A DNA stretch of 64,000 bases, taken from assembly GCF_016756395.1 (NCBI RefSeq), contig NZ_AP018365.1, positions 5,583,001 to 5,647,000 on the forward strand, in the 5' to 3' direction. The notes under the pieces are model-generated. The model saw only the letters and a program-made list of their open reading frames with translations, made no database searches and was not told the DNA's origin. Of the stretch, positions 27,380-35,784 are shown one piece after another (positions within the stretch are counted from its first letter, which is position 1; every line of letters starts with the position of its first letter). The DNA comes from Streptomyces sp. SN-593. Lineage in GTDB: Bacteria > Actinomycetota > Actinomycetes > Streptomycetales > Streptomycetaceae. The translations under genes and the position numbers were made by a program.

Positions 27380-27422
27380 CCGGGCGTACGACGACGGCTG
27401 CGGCGCTTCGTCGTACGCCCGG
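27380..27422 (+). terminator. dapE terminator hairpin
   Basis: Arm 27380-27393 pairs exactly with 27409-27422, giving a 14-bp stem with a 15-nt loop, 29 nt after the dapE stop. Confidence 0.75.
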
Positions 27423-27532
27423 ATCATCCGTGTACGTCCCGGTATCGGGGCGTCCTCCGCCCTGCGATCCACCGCATCCGGCGCCGCACGCTCATCCGCC
27501 GGGGATCGCGGGACAGCCCTTACGCTGCGGGT

Positions 27533-28363
27533 ATGACAACAGACGCGAACGACCCCGACGACGCGAAGGGGAACGCGGGTGACTGGCAGGACGTCGCGGC
27601 CGCGGCCAACGCCGCCGCCGAGGGCCGCCCGGAGGGCAAGGGCTGGCCGGAACGGCACACCGGTCCGGTGATCCGCCGACGGGGGCAGGTGCTGTCCGGC
27701 ACCACCGACCAGCGGCTGCTGGACAGCCGCGGCGGCGCCGAGTGGGTGCACAGCGACCCGTGGCGGGTGCTGCGCATCCAGTCCGAGTTCGTGGAGGGCT
27801 TCGGCGCGCTCGCCGAACTGGGCTCCGCGGTCAGCGTGTTCGGCTCCGCCCGCACCCCGGTCGACTCCCGCGAGTACGACGCCGGGGTCCGGATCGGCCG
27901 CGCCCTCGCCGAGGCCGGCTTCGCCGTGATCACCGGCGGCGGCCCGGGCGCCATGGAAGCGGCCAACAAGGGCGCCCTCGAAGCCGGCGGCGTCTCCGTC
28001 GGCCTCGGCATCGAGCTGCCCTTCGAGCAGGGGCTCAACCCCTACGTCGACATCGGCGTCAACTTCCGCTACTTCTTCGTCCGCAAGACCATGTTCGTGA
28101 AGTACGCCCACGGGTTCGTGGTCCTGCCCGGCGGCTTCGGCACGCTCGACGAGCTGTTCGAGGCGCTCACCCTGGTGCAGACGAAGAAGGTCACGCGCTT
28201 CCCGATCGTGCTGTTCGGCAGCGAGTACTGGGGCGGCCTGGTCTCCTGGGTCCGCCAGACCCTCGTCGCCGAGGGCAAGGCGTCCCCGGCCGACCTGGAG
28301 CTCTTCCACGTCACCGACGACGTCGATGAAGCGGTCGAGCGGGTCACCAAGGAGAGCGCGTAA
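27533..28363 (+). CDS. LOG family protein (TIGR00730, Rv1205-like)
   Basis: A 276-residue Rossmann-fold protein. The family motifs GGGPGAMEAANKGA and PGGFGTLDELFE are present and are the signature of cytokinin riboside 5'-monophosphate phosphoribohydrolases, which release base and ribose 5-phosphate from modified AMP. About 70 extra N-terminal residues precede the core, and they include HTGPVIRRRGQVLSGTTDQRLLD, a conserved streptomycete extension. The start is ATG at 27533. In mycobacteria the same gene lies between dapE and folP2, as here. Confidence 0.9.
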   Translation: MTTDANDPDDAKGNAGDWQDVAAAANAAAEGRPEGKGWPERHTGPVIRRRGQVLSGTTDQRLLDSRGGAEWVHSDPWRVLRIQSEFVEGFGALAELGSAVSVFGSARTPVDSREYDAGVRIGRALAEAGFAVITGGGPGAMEAANKGALEAGGVSVGLGIELPFEQGLNPYVDIGVNFRYFFVRKTMFVKYAHGFVVLPGGFGTLDELFEALTLVQTKKVTRFPIVLFGSEYWGGLVSWVRQTLVAEGKASPADLELFHVTDDVDEAVERVTKESA

Positions 28364-28373
28364 GGACGGCGCC

Positions 28374-28432
28374 CCTGACCCTCCGGGGTGGAACCGTCCC
28401 GGCCGCGGGGACCACCGACCGGGAGGGTCAGG
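28374..28432. terminator. Convergent terminator between LOG gene and folP-like gene
   Basis: Arm 28374-28384 (CCTGACCCTCC) pairs with 28422-28432 across a GC-rich loop that has minor internal pairing. The right arm overlaps the last codons of the folP-like gene, as is common for convergent pairs. Confidence 0.6.
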
Positions 28433-29291
28433 CGAGCCCCCTGCGGGCCACCGCGGGGGCCCGGTGGCCCGCGATCGCGGCGACCATCTCCAGGACCTGC
28501 CGGGTCTCCGGCACCTCGTGCACCCGGTACACCCGCGCGCCGAGCCACGCCGAGACGGCGGTGGTCGCGAGCGTGCCGACCAGCCGCTCCCTGACGGGCC
28601 GGTCGAGGGTCTCTCCGACGAAGTCCTTGTTGGACAGGGAGACCAGCACCGGCCACCCGGTGGCCGTCATCTCGGGCAGCCGCCGCGTCGCCTCCAGCGA
28701 GTGGCGGGTGTTCTTCCCGAAGTCGTGCCCGGGGTCGATGAGGATGCCGTCGCGCCGCACCCCGAGCCCCGCCGCGCGCTCGGCGAGCCCGACCGTGACG
28801 TCGAGGATGTCGGCCATCACGTCCTCGTAGGCGACCCGGTGCGGGCGGGTCCGCGGCCGGGCGCCGCCCGCGTGGGTGCACACCAGCCCCACGCCGTACC
28901 GCGCGGCGACCTCGGCCAGCCGCGGGTCCACTCCGCCCCACGCGTCGTTGAGCAGGTCGGCGCCGACCTCGCAGACGGCCTCGGCGACCTCGTGCCGCCA
29001 GGTGTCCACGCTGATCACGACGTCGGGGTGGCGCCGCCGCACCTCCGCGACGAAGCCGACCGTGCGCCGGATCTCCTCCCCCGCCGACACCTCCTCGCCG
29101 GGACCGGCCTTGACCCCGCCGACGTCCACGATCGCGGCGCCCTCGTCCACGACCCGCGCGACCCGTTCGAGCGCCGGCTCGTCGGTGAAGGTGGCCCCCT
29201 GGTCGTAGAACGAGTCGGGCGTGCGGTTCACGATCGCCATGATCACCGGCTCCCGCTCACCGAATTCCCGGCTGCCCAGCCGAAGTCCCAC
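28428..29291 (-). CDS. Dihydropteroate synthase-like protein, FolP2 type
   Basis: A 287-residue TIM barrel of the pterin-binding family. IMAIVNRTPDSFYDQG is the conserved pterin loop, and ISVDTWRHEVAEAVCEVGADLLNDAWGG and LIDPGHDFGKNTRHSLE follow. FolP1 proteins have N-x-T-PDSF-SDGG at the first loop; YDQG here is typical of FolP2. Mycobacterial FolP2 did not behave as a dihydropteroate synthase in published tests, so the activity should be left open. The GTG at 29291 has GAGGAG 5 nt upstream; the GTG at 29297 has none at proper distance. It is divergent from the DivIVA-like gene across a 14-bp palindrome. Confidence 0.85.
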   Translation of the reverse strand: MGLRLGSREFGEREPVIMAIVNRTPDSFYDQGATFTDEPALERVARVVDEGAAIVDVGGVKAGPGEEVSAGEEIRRTVGFVAEVRRRHPDVVISVDTWRHEVAEAVCEVGADLLNDAWGGVDPRLAEVAARYGVGLVCTHAGGARPRTRPHRVAYEDVMADILDVTVGLAERAAGLGVRRDGILIDPGHDFGKNTRHSLEATRRLPEMTATGWPVLVSLSNKDFVGETLDRPVRERLVGTLATTAVSAWLGARVYRVHEVPETRQVLEMVAAIAGHRAPAVARRGLA

Positions 29292-29323
29292 GGTCACTCC
29301 TCATCTCAGACTCATGCGATCGT

Positions 29324-29337
29324 GGCACGATCGTGCC
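29324..29337. promoter_or_regulatory. 14-bp perfect palindrome in a divergent promoter region
   Basis: GGCACGATCGTGCC lies between the folP2-like gene (-) and the DivIVA-like gene (+), 33 nt from one start and 61 nt from the other. A dimeric repressor site is possible; the regulator is not known. Confidence 0.4.
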
Positions 29338-29397
29338 TGACATGGAGGACCTGCCGATCCGGACGGCAGGTCCCTGGGCCGTACCCCGGGAGATCGA

Positions 29398-29889
29398 GTG
29401 TTCTGGTTCATGCTCATCGCGCTGGTCGCGGTGGTCGCCGCGGTGGCGCTGGCCGTGCTCGGCGACGGCGGCGCGCTGGCGGACGCCCAGCCCGACCGGC
29501 TCGAGGACCGGCTGCCCCCCGACCGTCCGCTGGCCCGCGCCGACGTGGACGCGGTCCGGCTGCCGGTGGGCCTGCGCGGCTACCGGATGGTCGACGTGGA
29601 CGAGGTGCTGGAGCGGCTCGGCGCGGAGCTGGCCGAGCGCGACGCCCGGATCGCCGAGCTGGAGGCCCACCTCGCCGGCGTCCAGGCGGGCGCGCACCGC
29701 CACGGCACCCCCGCCGCCGGCGGGCCGGCCCCGGAAACGGCCCCGGAGGGCCCGTACGGCGGCGGGGAGGGCTTCGGCCGGGGATACGGCCGGGAGTACG
29801 GCCAGGAGCCCGGTGCGGGCCCCGGCGACGCCTACGGGCAGCCGCCCGCGCCCGGTGCCGACGGCCGCCCGGGCGGCGCCGGTGAGTGA
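29398..29889 (+). CDS. DivIVA-domain small membrane protein (Rv1209-like)
   Basis: A 163-residue protein: one N-terminal transmembrane helix (residues 4-21, FMLIALVAVVAAVALAVL), then a short DivIVA-like coiled segment with the family pattern LRGYRMVDVDEVLERLGAELAERDARIAELEAH (about 60-92), then a tail rich in Gly, Tyr and Pro. DivIVA proteins sense membrane curvature and organise polar growth; this short form is of unknown role. Start GTG at 29398. It overlaps the tag gene by 8 nt. Confidence 0.82.
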   Translation: MFWFMLIALVAVVAAVALAVLGDGGALADAQPDRLEDRLPPDRPLARADVDAVRLPVGLRGYRMVDVDEVLERLGAELAERDARIAELEAHLAGVQAGAHRHGTPAAGGPAPETAPEGPYGGGEGFGRGYGREYGQEPGAGPGDAYGQPPAPGADGRPGGAGE

Positions 29890-30469
29890 CGGCGCCGCCC
29901 TCGCGGGCCCCGACGGGCTGCTCCGCTGCCCCTGGGGGCTGTCCACTCCCGACTACGTGGACTACCACGACACGGAGTGGGGCAAGCCGGTGCACGGCGA
30001 CGACGCGCTCTTCGAGCGGATCTGCCTGGAGGCGTTCCAGTCCGGGCTGTCGTGGATCACGATCCTGCGCCGCCGCGAGACCTTCAGGACCGCCTTCCGG
30101 CGTTTCGCCATCGACGAGGTCGCCGCCTTCACCGACGAGGACCGCACCAGGCTGCTCGCCGATCCCGGGATCATCCGCAACCGCGCCAAGGTCGACGCGG
30201 CGATCTCCAACGCGGCCGCCGCCCGCACCGTGCGCGAGACCCATGACGGCGGCCTCGACGCCCTGATCTGGTCCTTCGCACCCGACCCGGCGACCCGCCC
30301 GGCCCCCCGCACCCTGTCCGACGTCGCGGCCACCACCCCGGAGTCCACCGCGCTGTCCAAGGACCTGAAGAAGCGCGGCTTCCGCTTCGTGGGCCCCACC
30401 ACCGCCCACGCGCTGATGCAGGCGTGCGGCCTGGTCAACGACCACCTGGCGGACTGCGCGGCCCGCTGA
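29882..30469 (+). CDS. tag: DNA-3-methyladenine glycosylase I (TagA)
   Basis: A 195-residue base-excision enzyme that removes 3-methyladenine from alkylated DNA. The N-terminal zinc/structure motif LLRCPWGLSTPDYVDYHDTEWG and the core ERICLEAFQSGLSWITIL with the catalytic-pocket Glu are seen, and FVGPTTAHALMQACGLVNDH is the usual C-terminal zinc part (it has His and Cys). Start GTG at 29882, overlapping the DivIVA-like gene, so the two are translated together. The gene order folP2, DivIVA-like, tag is the same in mycobacteria (there with gpgS after folP2). Confidence 0.94.
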   Translation: MSDGAALAGPDGLLRCPWGLSTPDYVDYHDTEWGKPVHGDDALFERICLEAFQSGLSWITILRRRETFRTAFRRFAIDEVAAFTDEDRTRLLADPGIIRNRAKVDAAISNAAAARTVRETHDGGLDALIWSFAPDPATRPAPRTLSDVAATTPESTALSKDLKKRGFRFVGPTTAHALMQACGLVNDHLADCAAR

Positions 30470-30565
30470 CCGCCGCGGCCCGGGCCCGGGCCCGGTCCCG
30501 CGGCGGCTCGCGCGGGCCGCCCGCGGTGGTTCCCGGGCCCGGCCCGCGGCGAGCCCCGCGGCCCG

Positions 30566-31348
30566 TCAGCGGCCCTCGAAGTGCGGCTTCCGCTTGGCGA
30601 CGAAGGCCGCGACGCCCTCCCGGTGGTCCGCCGACCCGCCCGCCCGCGCCTGGAGCACGTCCTCGCGGGCCAGCGTCTCCTCCAGCGTGTGCGACGCCCC
30701 GTAGGCCAGTGCCTCCTTGATCGCCGCGTACGCGACCGTCGGGCCGTCGGCGAGCCGCCGGGCGACCGCGACCGCCGCCTGCGCCAGCTCCTCCGCCGGG
30801 AGCACCCGGTGCACCAGGCCGAGCTCCAGCGCCTCCTGCGCGGGCACCGACCGCGGGAACAGCAGCAGTTCCGCCGCCCGCGCCTGGCCGACCAGCCGCG
30901 GCAGCGTCCACGACATCCCCGAGTCCGTGGACAGCGCCACCCCGGCGAACGCGGTGGTGAAGGACGCGGTGTCCGCCGCGAGCCGGTAGTCCGCGGCGAA
31001 GGCGAACCCCGCCCCCGCGCCGGCCGCGGCCCCGTTGACCGCGGCCACCACCGGCTTCGGCATGGTGGCCAGCGCGGTGGTGATCGGGTTGTAGTGCTCG
31101 GCGACCGTCGACAGCCCGCCGCCCGCCTCCAGGGTCGCGACGTGCTCCTTGAGGTCCTGCCCCACGCAGAAGGCCCGGCCCCGGGCGGTGAGCAGCACGG
31201 CGCGCACCGCCCGGTCGGAGCCCGCCGCGACCAGCGCGTCCCGCAGCGCGTCCTTCGTCCCCGTGTCGAGCGCGTTCATCGCCTCCGGCCGGTTCAGGGT
31301 GACCGTCGCCAAGCCGTCCTCGACCTCGTACAGCACGCTCTCGCCCAT
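30566..31348 (-). CDS. Enoyl-CoA hydratase/isomerase family protein
   Basis: A 260-residue crotonase-fold protein. The oxyanion-hole segments are seen as FCVGQDLKEH (near residue 65) and AAGAGAGFAFAADYR (near 110). The usual catalytic Glu of true hydratases is not clearly at the second site, where FAGVALSTDSGMSWTLPRLVG carries an Asp pattern seen in PaaG/PaaB-type isomerases, so reaction and substrate are uncertain. ATG at 31348 has AAGGGG 7 nt upstream. A 12-bp palindrome lies 67 nt upstream at 31415-31426. Confidence 0.85.
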   Translation of the reverse strand: MGESVLYEVEDGLATVTLNRPEAMNALDTGTKDALRDALVAAGSDRAVRAVLLTARGRAFCVGQDLKEHVATLEAGGGLSTVAEHYNPITTALATMPKPVVAAVNGAAAGAGAGFAFAADYRLAADTASFTTAFAGVALSTDSGMSWTLPRLVGQARAAELLLFPRSVPAQEALELGLVHRVLPAEELAQAAVAVARRLADGPTVAYAAIKEALAYGASHTLEETLAREDVLQARAGGSADHREGVAAFVAKRKPHFEGR

Positions 31349-31414
31349 GCCAGAACCCCTTCGTCGCGGCAAGTGTCCTGGCCAGGATGCCGGACCGGCC
31401 GACCGCCCGACATG

Positions 31415-31426
31415 TGACGTACGTCA
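31415..31426. promoter_or_regulatory. 12-bp palindrome upstream of the enoyl-CoA hydratase gene
   Basis: TGACGTACGTCA is a perfect palindrome in the gap between the divergent hydratase gene (-) and the DUF3117 gene (+). It resembles operators of TetR- or GntR-type fatty-acid regulators, but no regulator is encoded nearby. Confidence 0.4.
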
Positions 31427-31511
31427 AACCGCGCAGCGCCTCCGAGCCGTCCGGCCCGCCGGAATAGCCGGTTTTGGGGGATCGGAATGTACAACGGGGT
31501 GCTACGGCTAT

Positions 31512-31542
31512 TGGTCATCGGGTCGACTGATGCGGGATAATG
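31512..31542 (+). promoter_or_regulatory. Possible promoter of the DUF3117 gene
   Basis: TTGGTC (31512-31517) and GATAAT (31537-31542) with a 19-nt spacer lie in an A/T-richer stretch 53 nt before the start. The spacer is long, so this is tentative. Confidence 0.3.
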
Positions 31543-31594
31543 GCCGAGAACCAATGTGTTCGAGTCCGAGCTGGTTTCAGGAAGGGGAACGAGC

Positions 31595-31762
31595 ATGGCG
31601 GCCATGAAGCCGCGGACGGGTGACGGCCCGCTCGAGGTGACCAAGGAGGGGCGGAGCATCATCATGCGCGTTCCGCTGGAGGGTGGCGGGCGGCTTGTCG
31701 TCGAGCTGACCCCGGACGAGGCGGACGCCCTGGGCGACGCGCTGAAGAAGGCCATCGTCTGA
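31595..31762 (+). CDS. DUF3117 protein (Rv1211-like), 55 residues
   Basis: A tiny acidic protein, MAAMKPRTGDGPLEVTKEGR at the start and VELTPDEADALGDALKKAIV at the end, the standard DUF3117 sequence found in nearly all actinobacteria. GGAAGGGGAAC precedes the ATG. It has no enzyme motif; the mycobacterial relative has been described as calmodulin-like. Conserved place after tag and before the O-methyltransferase/sigE block supports a true gene. Confidence 0.93.
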   Translation: MAAMKPRTGDGPLEVTKEGRSIIMRVPLEGGGRLVVELTPDEADALGDALKKAIV

Positions 31763-31838
31763 GACCAGCGGTCCGAAACCACCACGGCCACGTACGTCGA
31801 TCCGCGTACGTGGCCGTGCGCCTTTTCCGGGGCGGGCG

Positions 31839-32507
31839 TCAGGCGCGGCGCACCGCGCACAGCAGTCCGTCGTCGGTGGGCAGCAGCACCGGGGCCAGCC
31901 GCGGGCTGTCGCGTACCGCGCGCATCAGCTCGCGCAAGTGCACGGACTCCGCGTCCTGGTGGGCGGCGTCCAGCGCGCGGCCCTGGGCGAAGGTCCCCTC
32001 GAAGCAGAGCACGCCGCCCGGGCGCAGCAGCCGCAGCGACTCGTCGAGGTAGGCCAGGCACTCCAGCCGGTCGGCGTCGCAGAAGACCAGGTCGTAACCG
32101 CCGTCGGTGAGCCGGGGCAGCACGTCGAGGGCGCGGCCGCAGATGAAGCGGGCCCGGTTCGCCGCGATCCCGGCCTCGCGGTACGCCTGGCGGGCGAGCT
32201 GCTGCCGGTCGGGCTCGGAGTCCACGGTCGTCAGCACCCCGTCGGGCCGCATGCCGCGCATCAGGTGGATACCGGAGACGCCGGCGCCGGTGCCGATCTC
32301 CACCACGGCTTTCGCGTCGCAGGCGCCGGCGAGCAGCCGCAGGGCCGCGCCGGTGCCGGGGGAGACCGCGCGCAGCGCGGCCGCGTGCGAGCGGGCGCGC
32401 GCGTCGACCAGGGCGTCGTCCTCGGCCACGAACGCGTCCGCGAACGCCCAGCTCGCCTGCCGGTTGCCGATGATGGCCGCTCCCCTTGTCCGGTGTTCTC
32501 CTTGCAA
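31839..32507 (-). CDS. SAM-dependent O-methyltransferase (Rv1220c-like)
   Basis: A 222-residue class I methyltransferase of the catechol/caffeoyl-CoA type. The SAM-binding motif VVEIGTGAGVSGIHLMRGM, the acidic end of strand 2 (TVDSEPDRQQ) and the metal-binding FCDADRLECLAYLDESLRLLRPGG are present. The gene is divergent from sigE, the same arrangement as in mycobacteria. No ATG or GTG fits the expected start; TTG at 32507 (LQGEHRTRGAAIIGNRQ) is my best choice, while a frame from 32612 would add 35 Cys- and Pro-rich residues with no likeness to the family. Confidence 0.88.
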   Translation of the reverse strand: MQGEHRTRGAAIIGNRQASWAFADAFVAEDDALVDARARSHAAALRAVSPGTGAALRLLAGACDAKAVVEIGTGAGVSGIHLMRGMRPDGVLTTVDSEPDRQQLARQAYREAGIAANRARFICGRALDVLPRLTDGGYDLVFCDADRLECLAYLDESLRLLRPGGVLCFEGTFAQGRALDAAHQDAESVHLRELMRAVRDSPRLAPVLLPTDDGLLCAVRRA

Positions 32508-32669
32508 TTGCGCCGACCGGGCGACTGTATCCGCTGCCGACGGGAACCTGCTGATGGGACCGGGCGTTAGACAGCACGGGTGGCAACAGCCCCCGGCGGG
32601 GACGGAGCACAAGCCCCCTTCCCGCTTCGGCAGCAGCGCACTTATCCGGAACTAACGGGCGAGGTGGAT

Positions 32670-33437
32670 ATGGTAGGGGCTCTACTGGAGACCACCAGAG
32701 CCGACAGGGGAGGTGCGGCTGTGACCGGTGACCGGGGAATGCTCGACCGCTTCCGCAAGTCCACCGGACAGCCCAAATCCGTGACCGACACCGCTGATGA
32801 CAGTTCACGCACGACCGACTCCGCGACCGCGACCGCGACGTTCGCCACCGACGGAGACGGCCCGACGTGGACGCCTCCTTCCTGGGAGGAGATCGTCAGC
32901 ACGCACAGTGCCCGGGTGTACCGGCTGGCCTACCGCCTGACCGGGAACCAGCACGACGCGGAGGACCTCACCCAGGAGGTCTTCGTGCGGGTCTTCCGCT
33001 CCCTGTCCACCTACACGCCCGGCACCTTCGAGGGCTGGCTGCACCGCATCACCACGAACCTCTTCCTGGACATGGTGCGGCGCCGCCAGCGCATCCGTTT
33101 CGACGCCCTCGGCGACGACGCGGCGGAGCGGCTGCCCAGCCGCGAGCCGTCCCCGGCGCAGCACTTCAGCGACACCCACTTCGACGCGGACGTCCAGCAG
33201 GCGCTGGACACCCTCGCGCCGGAGTTCCGTGCCGCCGTGGTGCTCTGCGACATCGAGGGGCTGTCGTACGAGGAGATCGCCGCGACGCTCGGGGTGAAGC
33301 TGGGCACCGTGCGGAGCCGCATCCACCGCGGCCGCTCGCACCTGCGCAAGGCTCTGGAGCACCGGGCGCCCGGAGCGCGCCCGGCGCCCGCACTCGCTGC
33401 CACCGCACCCAAACCCCTGGAGGGCGGCAGAGCGTGA
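32670..33437 (+). CDS. sigE: ECF RNA polymerase sigma factor, SigE-like (Rv1221 type)
   Basis: A 255-residue sigma factor. After about 70 variable residues come region 2 ([35 protein letters not shown], with the -10-recognition helix [16 protein letters not shown]) and region 4 ([44 protein letters not shown]). It directs envelope and heat stress genes in mycobacteria. ATG at 32670 has GAGGTGG just upstream; earlier in-frame starts exist but have no ribosome site. Its end overlaps the anti-sigma gene as GTGA, so both proteins are made in fixed ratio. It is not the S. coelicolor CseBC-controlled SigE; the symbol follows mycobacterial use. Confidence 0.92.
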   Translation: MVGALLETTRADRGGAAVTGDRGMLDRFRKSTGQPKSVTDTADDSSRTTDSATATATFATDGDGPTWTPPSWEEIVSTHSARVYRLAYRLTGNQHDAEDLTQEVFVRVFRSLSTYTPGTFEGWLHRITTNLFLDMVRRRQRIRFDALGDDAAERLPSREPSPAQHFSDTHFDADVQQALDTLAPEFRAAVVLCDIEGLSYEEIAATLGVKLGTVRSRIHRGRSHLRKALEHRAPGARPAPALAATAPKPLEGGRA

Positions 33438-34297
33438 GCAGCAGCGGTTCAGGCGAGCAGCACCGTCCCCAACGTCCTGCACCCGCCGAGCAGCACCTCG
33501 GTGACCGACTCGCCGCCTTCGTCGACGGCGAACTCTCGGACGACAGCCGGGACCGGGTGATGGCCCATCTCGCGACATGCGCACAGTGTAAGACCGCTGC
33601 TGCCGAGCAGCGGCGGCTCAAGAGCGTGATCGCCGGCTCGGAGCTGCCGGCCATCTCGGCCGGCCTGCTGGCGCGCCTCCAGGGCCTGCCGGCGATGGAC
33701 GGCGAGGACGGACCGGGCGGCCCGACCCGCCCCCGGGGCCTGTCGGCCGACGAGGCGGGCGGCCCCGGCCACCGCCGCGGCCCGTTCGACGGCGGCTTCT
33801 TCGGTTCGCGGCCCCCGGTGCCCGATCCGGTGCTCTCCGACCCGGGCGGTCCGGACGCCGACCGTTCCGGCTCGGGCCTGGCCCGGTCCGGGGGCGCGCG
33901 GCGCGAGGAGTACTCCTTCCTCGGCCCGGCCGCCGACCTGGTGCCCGCCGGTGACGGCCGCGGCCGCGGCTTCCGGGTCCACGACAGCACCTCCCGCGGG
34001 CGCCGGTTCGCCTTCGCCGCCGCCGGCGCCTTCTCGATGGCGGCGATCGCCATCGGCAGCGCGCTGCCGATGGAGGCGTCGATGGACGGCGGTGCCCGAC
34101 CCGACGACGGCCCCGCGGTCAGCCCGCTCAGCGCCGGCCAGGTCTCCGACACCCGCGGGAGCATCCCGCGCGGGGTGCTCGGCGCGGAGCGCGAGGAGCA
34201 GCAGCGGCGCGGGCGGACGGTGCTCGCCTCCGCCACGTCCGTCCCGTTGATAGCGCCGGTCCAGCAGGCGTCGGACCACTCGTTCCCGTTGCGCTGA
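33434..34297 (+). CDS. rseA: Anti-sigma factor with zinc-binding ZAS domain, RseA-like
   Basis: A 287-residue membrane anti-sigma factor. The N-terminal domain holds the ZAS motif His45-x3-Cys49-x2-Cys52 (HLATCAQC), which with an upstream His21 would bind zinc and SigE. Residues 80-185 are disordered (Gly, Pro, Asp, Arg). One hydrophobic helix at about 193-213 ([20 protein letters not shown]) anchors it, leaving about 75 residues outside the membrane. Start GTG at 33434 overlapping sigE. In relatives a htrA-like protease gene usually follows; here the next gene is tatB. Confidence 0.88.
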   Translation: MSSSGSGEQHRPQRPAPAEQHLGDRLAAFVDGELSDDSRDRVMAHLATCAQCKTAAAEQRRLKSVIAGSELPAISAGLLARLQGLPAMDGEDGPGGPTRPRGLSADEAGGPGHRRGPFDGGFFGSRPPVPDPVLSDPGGPDADRSGSGLARSGGARREEYSFLGPAADLVPAGDGRGRGFRVHDSTSRGRRFAFAAAGAFSMAAIAIGSALPMEASMDGGARPDDGPAVSPLSAGQVSDTRGSIPRGVLGAEREEQQRRGRTVLASATSVPLIAPVQQASDHSFPLR

Positions 34298-34460
34298 GCG
34301 GTGGTCCGGCACCCGGGCCCGGCCGGTGCCGGCCCGGGGTTCCGCCAGGCGGCGGCATAGTGTTGGCCACAGCCACTCCCGTATCGCCTGCTCGGGCAGG
34401 TACCGTGAATTCCGCCGGTCCCCGCCCACGCCGGCCGTGGACGTCACAAGGAGCTGCAAG

Positions 34461-34988
34461 GTGTTCTTCGACATAGGCCCGCTGGAGCTGGTCGCGCTCG
34501 TCGTCCTTGCGGTGCTCGTCTTCGGTCCGGACAAGCTGCCCAAGCTCATCCAGGACGCCATGGCGTTCATCCGGAAGGTGCGGGAGTTCTCCGACAGCGC
34601 CAAGGAGGACATCCGCCGCGAGCTGGGTCCGGAGTTCAAGGACTTCGAGTTCGAGGACCTCAACCCGAAGACCTTCATCCGCAAGAACCTGATCAACAGC
34701 GAGAACGACGAGTACGGACTCGGCGAGCTGAAGGACCTCGGCAAGAGCCTCGACCTGCGCAAGGACCTCGACGTCACCGACCTGCGCAAGGACATGGCGG
34801 AGGTCACCGACGCGGTCAACGGGGTGAAGACGGGCGTCAACGGCTCGTCCGCCGCGTCAGCCTCCTCGGCGGCGTCCGCCGGGTCGGGTGCCGCCGGGGC
34901 CGGGGCCGCGGAATCCGGTGGCACCCCGGACCGGCTGAGGAAGCCGGGAGCCGAGGAGCCGCCGCCGTTTGACACCGACGCGACCTGA
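34461..34988 (+). CDS. tatB: Sec-independent protein translocase subunit TatB
   Basis: A 175-residue Tat component. The short transmembrane helix with the Pro/Gly hinge is at the extreme N-terminus (FFDIGPLELVALVVLAVLVFGPDKLP), then an amphipathic helix (KLIQDAMAFIRKVREFSDSAKEDIRRE), then a charged, disordered tail. It receives twin-arginine precursors together with TatC, and in this window serves at least the RR-bearing proteins at 51055-52620 and 54795-56456. GTG at 34461 with AAGGAG 7 nt upstream. Other Tat genes lie elsewhere. Confidence 0.95.
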   Translation: MFFDIGPLELVALVVLAVLVFGPDKLPKLIQDAMAFIRKVREFSDSAKEDIRRELGPEFKDFEFEDLNPKTFIRKNLINSENDEYGLGELKDLGKSLDLRKDLDVTDLRKDMAEVTDAVNGVKTGVNGSSAASASSAASAGSGAAGAGAAESGGTPDRLRKPGAEEPPPFDTDAT

Positions 34989-35148
34989 CCGGCGCCGCGT
35001 CAACCCGAATCCGCAATTTCACCCGATTGCATGGCCGTTGTCCGTGTGTTCGGCGTCACCCCGCGCCGTTTCGCGTCCCGAAACCGCCCATGGTCGGGCA
35101 AGATGACATGTCGCCCAGGAGGGCGGTCATCGAGGAGGCGCGACCCAT

Positions 35149-35763
35149 ATGGAGACGAAGACCGGCACGCGACAGGGGGCGGTCGAGGGCTACCTGTCGG
35201 CCGACTTCCCCTGGTACGGGCTGGACCAGGCGTTCACCGGGCCCCGGTGGCTCGGCCAGCTCGGCGCCGGCGCGGACGGGACCGTCGAACACGGGGCGAT
35301 CGGACACGGCGACGAGCCCTCGCTCAAGGCCGAGGCCGCCGACCCCGAGGGGCAGAAGTTCGCGGTCGTGGTGACCGTCGCCGAGCGCCCGCTGCGGCGC
35401 AGCGCGGACGGCACCGGCGTCATGGAGGCCACGTCGGTCTCCTCCGCGGCCTGGCTGGCCGGCTCGGGGCTGCTGTCGGCGACCTGGCCCACCCGGATGG
35501 ACCGCGCGCTGCGGCAGGACTGGCTCGACCAGCAGATCTCGGCGGCGTGGGAGCTCGCGGACGAGCTGACCGGGGCCGGCTGGTCCTCGCTCACCCTTCC
35601 GGTCGACGGGGTGCCGACCGCCTTCCACTACCGCGAGTCGGAGTACGGCTGGGTGATGGCCGGGTCGGCCTCCGGGGTGCACCTCGGCGCCTACGGCCGC
35701 AACCTCTCCGCCTACGGCCTGGCCCTGGCGGCCGTCCCCGACCTCTCGGCGTACGCGGGATAG
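35149..35763 (+). CDS. Conserved hypothetical protein of 204 residues
   Basis: I do not recognise a named domain. The sequence is acidic, has no signal or membrane segment, and includes several Trp-rich stretches (PWYGLDQAFTGPRWLGQL; MDRALRQDWLDQQISAAWELADELTGAGWSS). ATG at 35149 follows GAGGAGGCG. It lies between tatB and the convergent mrp gene. After its stop, a short repeat with GGGTACCCCGATC occurs twice (35785-35797 and 35802-35814). Confidence 0.72.
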   Translation: METKTGTRQGAVEGYLSADFPWYGLDQAFTGPRWLGQLGAGADGTVEHGAIGHGDEPSLKAEAADPEGQKFAVVVTVAERPLRRSADGTGVMEATSVSSAAWLAGSGLLSATWPTRMDRALRQDWLDQQISAAWELADELTGAGWSSLTLPVDGVPTAFHYRESEYGWVMAGSASGVHLGAYGRNLSAYGLALAAVPDLSAYAG

Positions 35764-35784
35764 CGGCAACGGCCCGGGTCGGGT

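Noticed and set aside
32648-32680. GGAACT at 32648 as -35 of an ECF-type promoter for sigE
   Set aside because: The corresponding -10 would fall inside the sigE start region (ATG at 32670), leaving no room for a ribosome site, and no clear -10 is seen.
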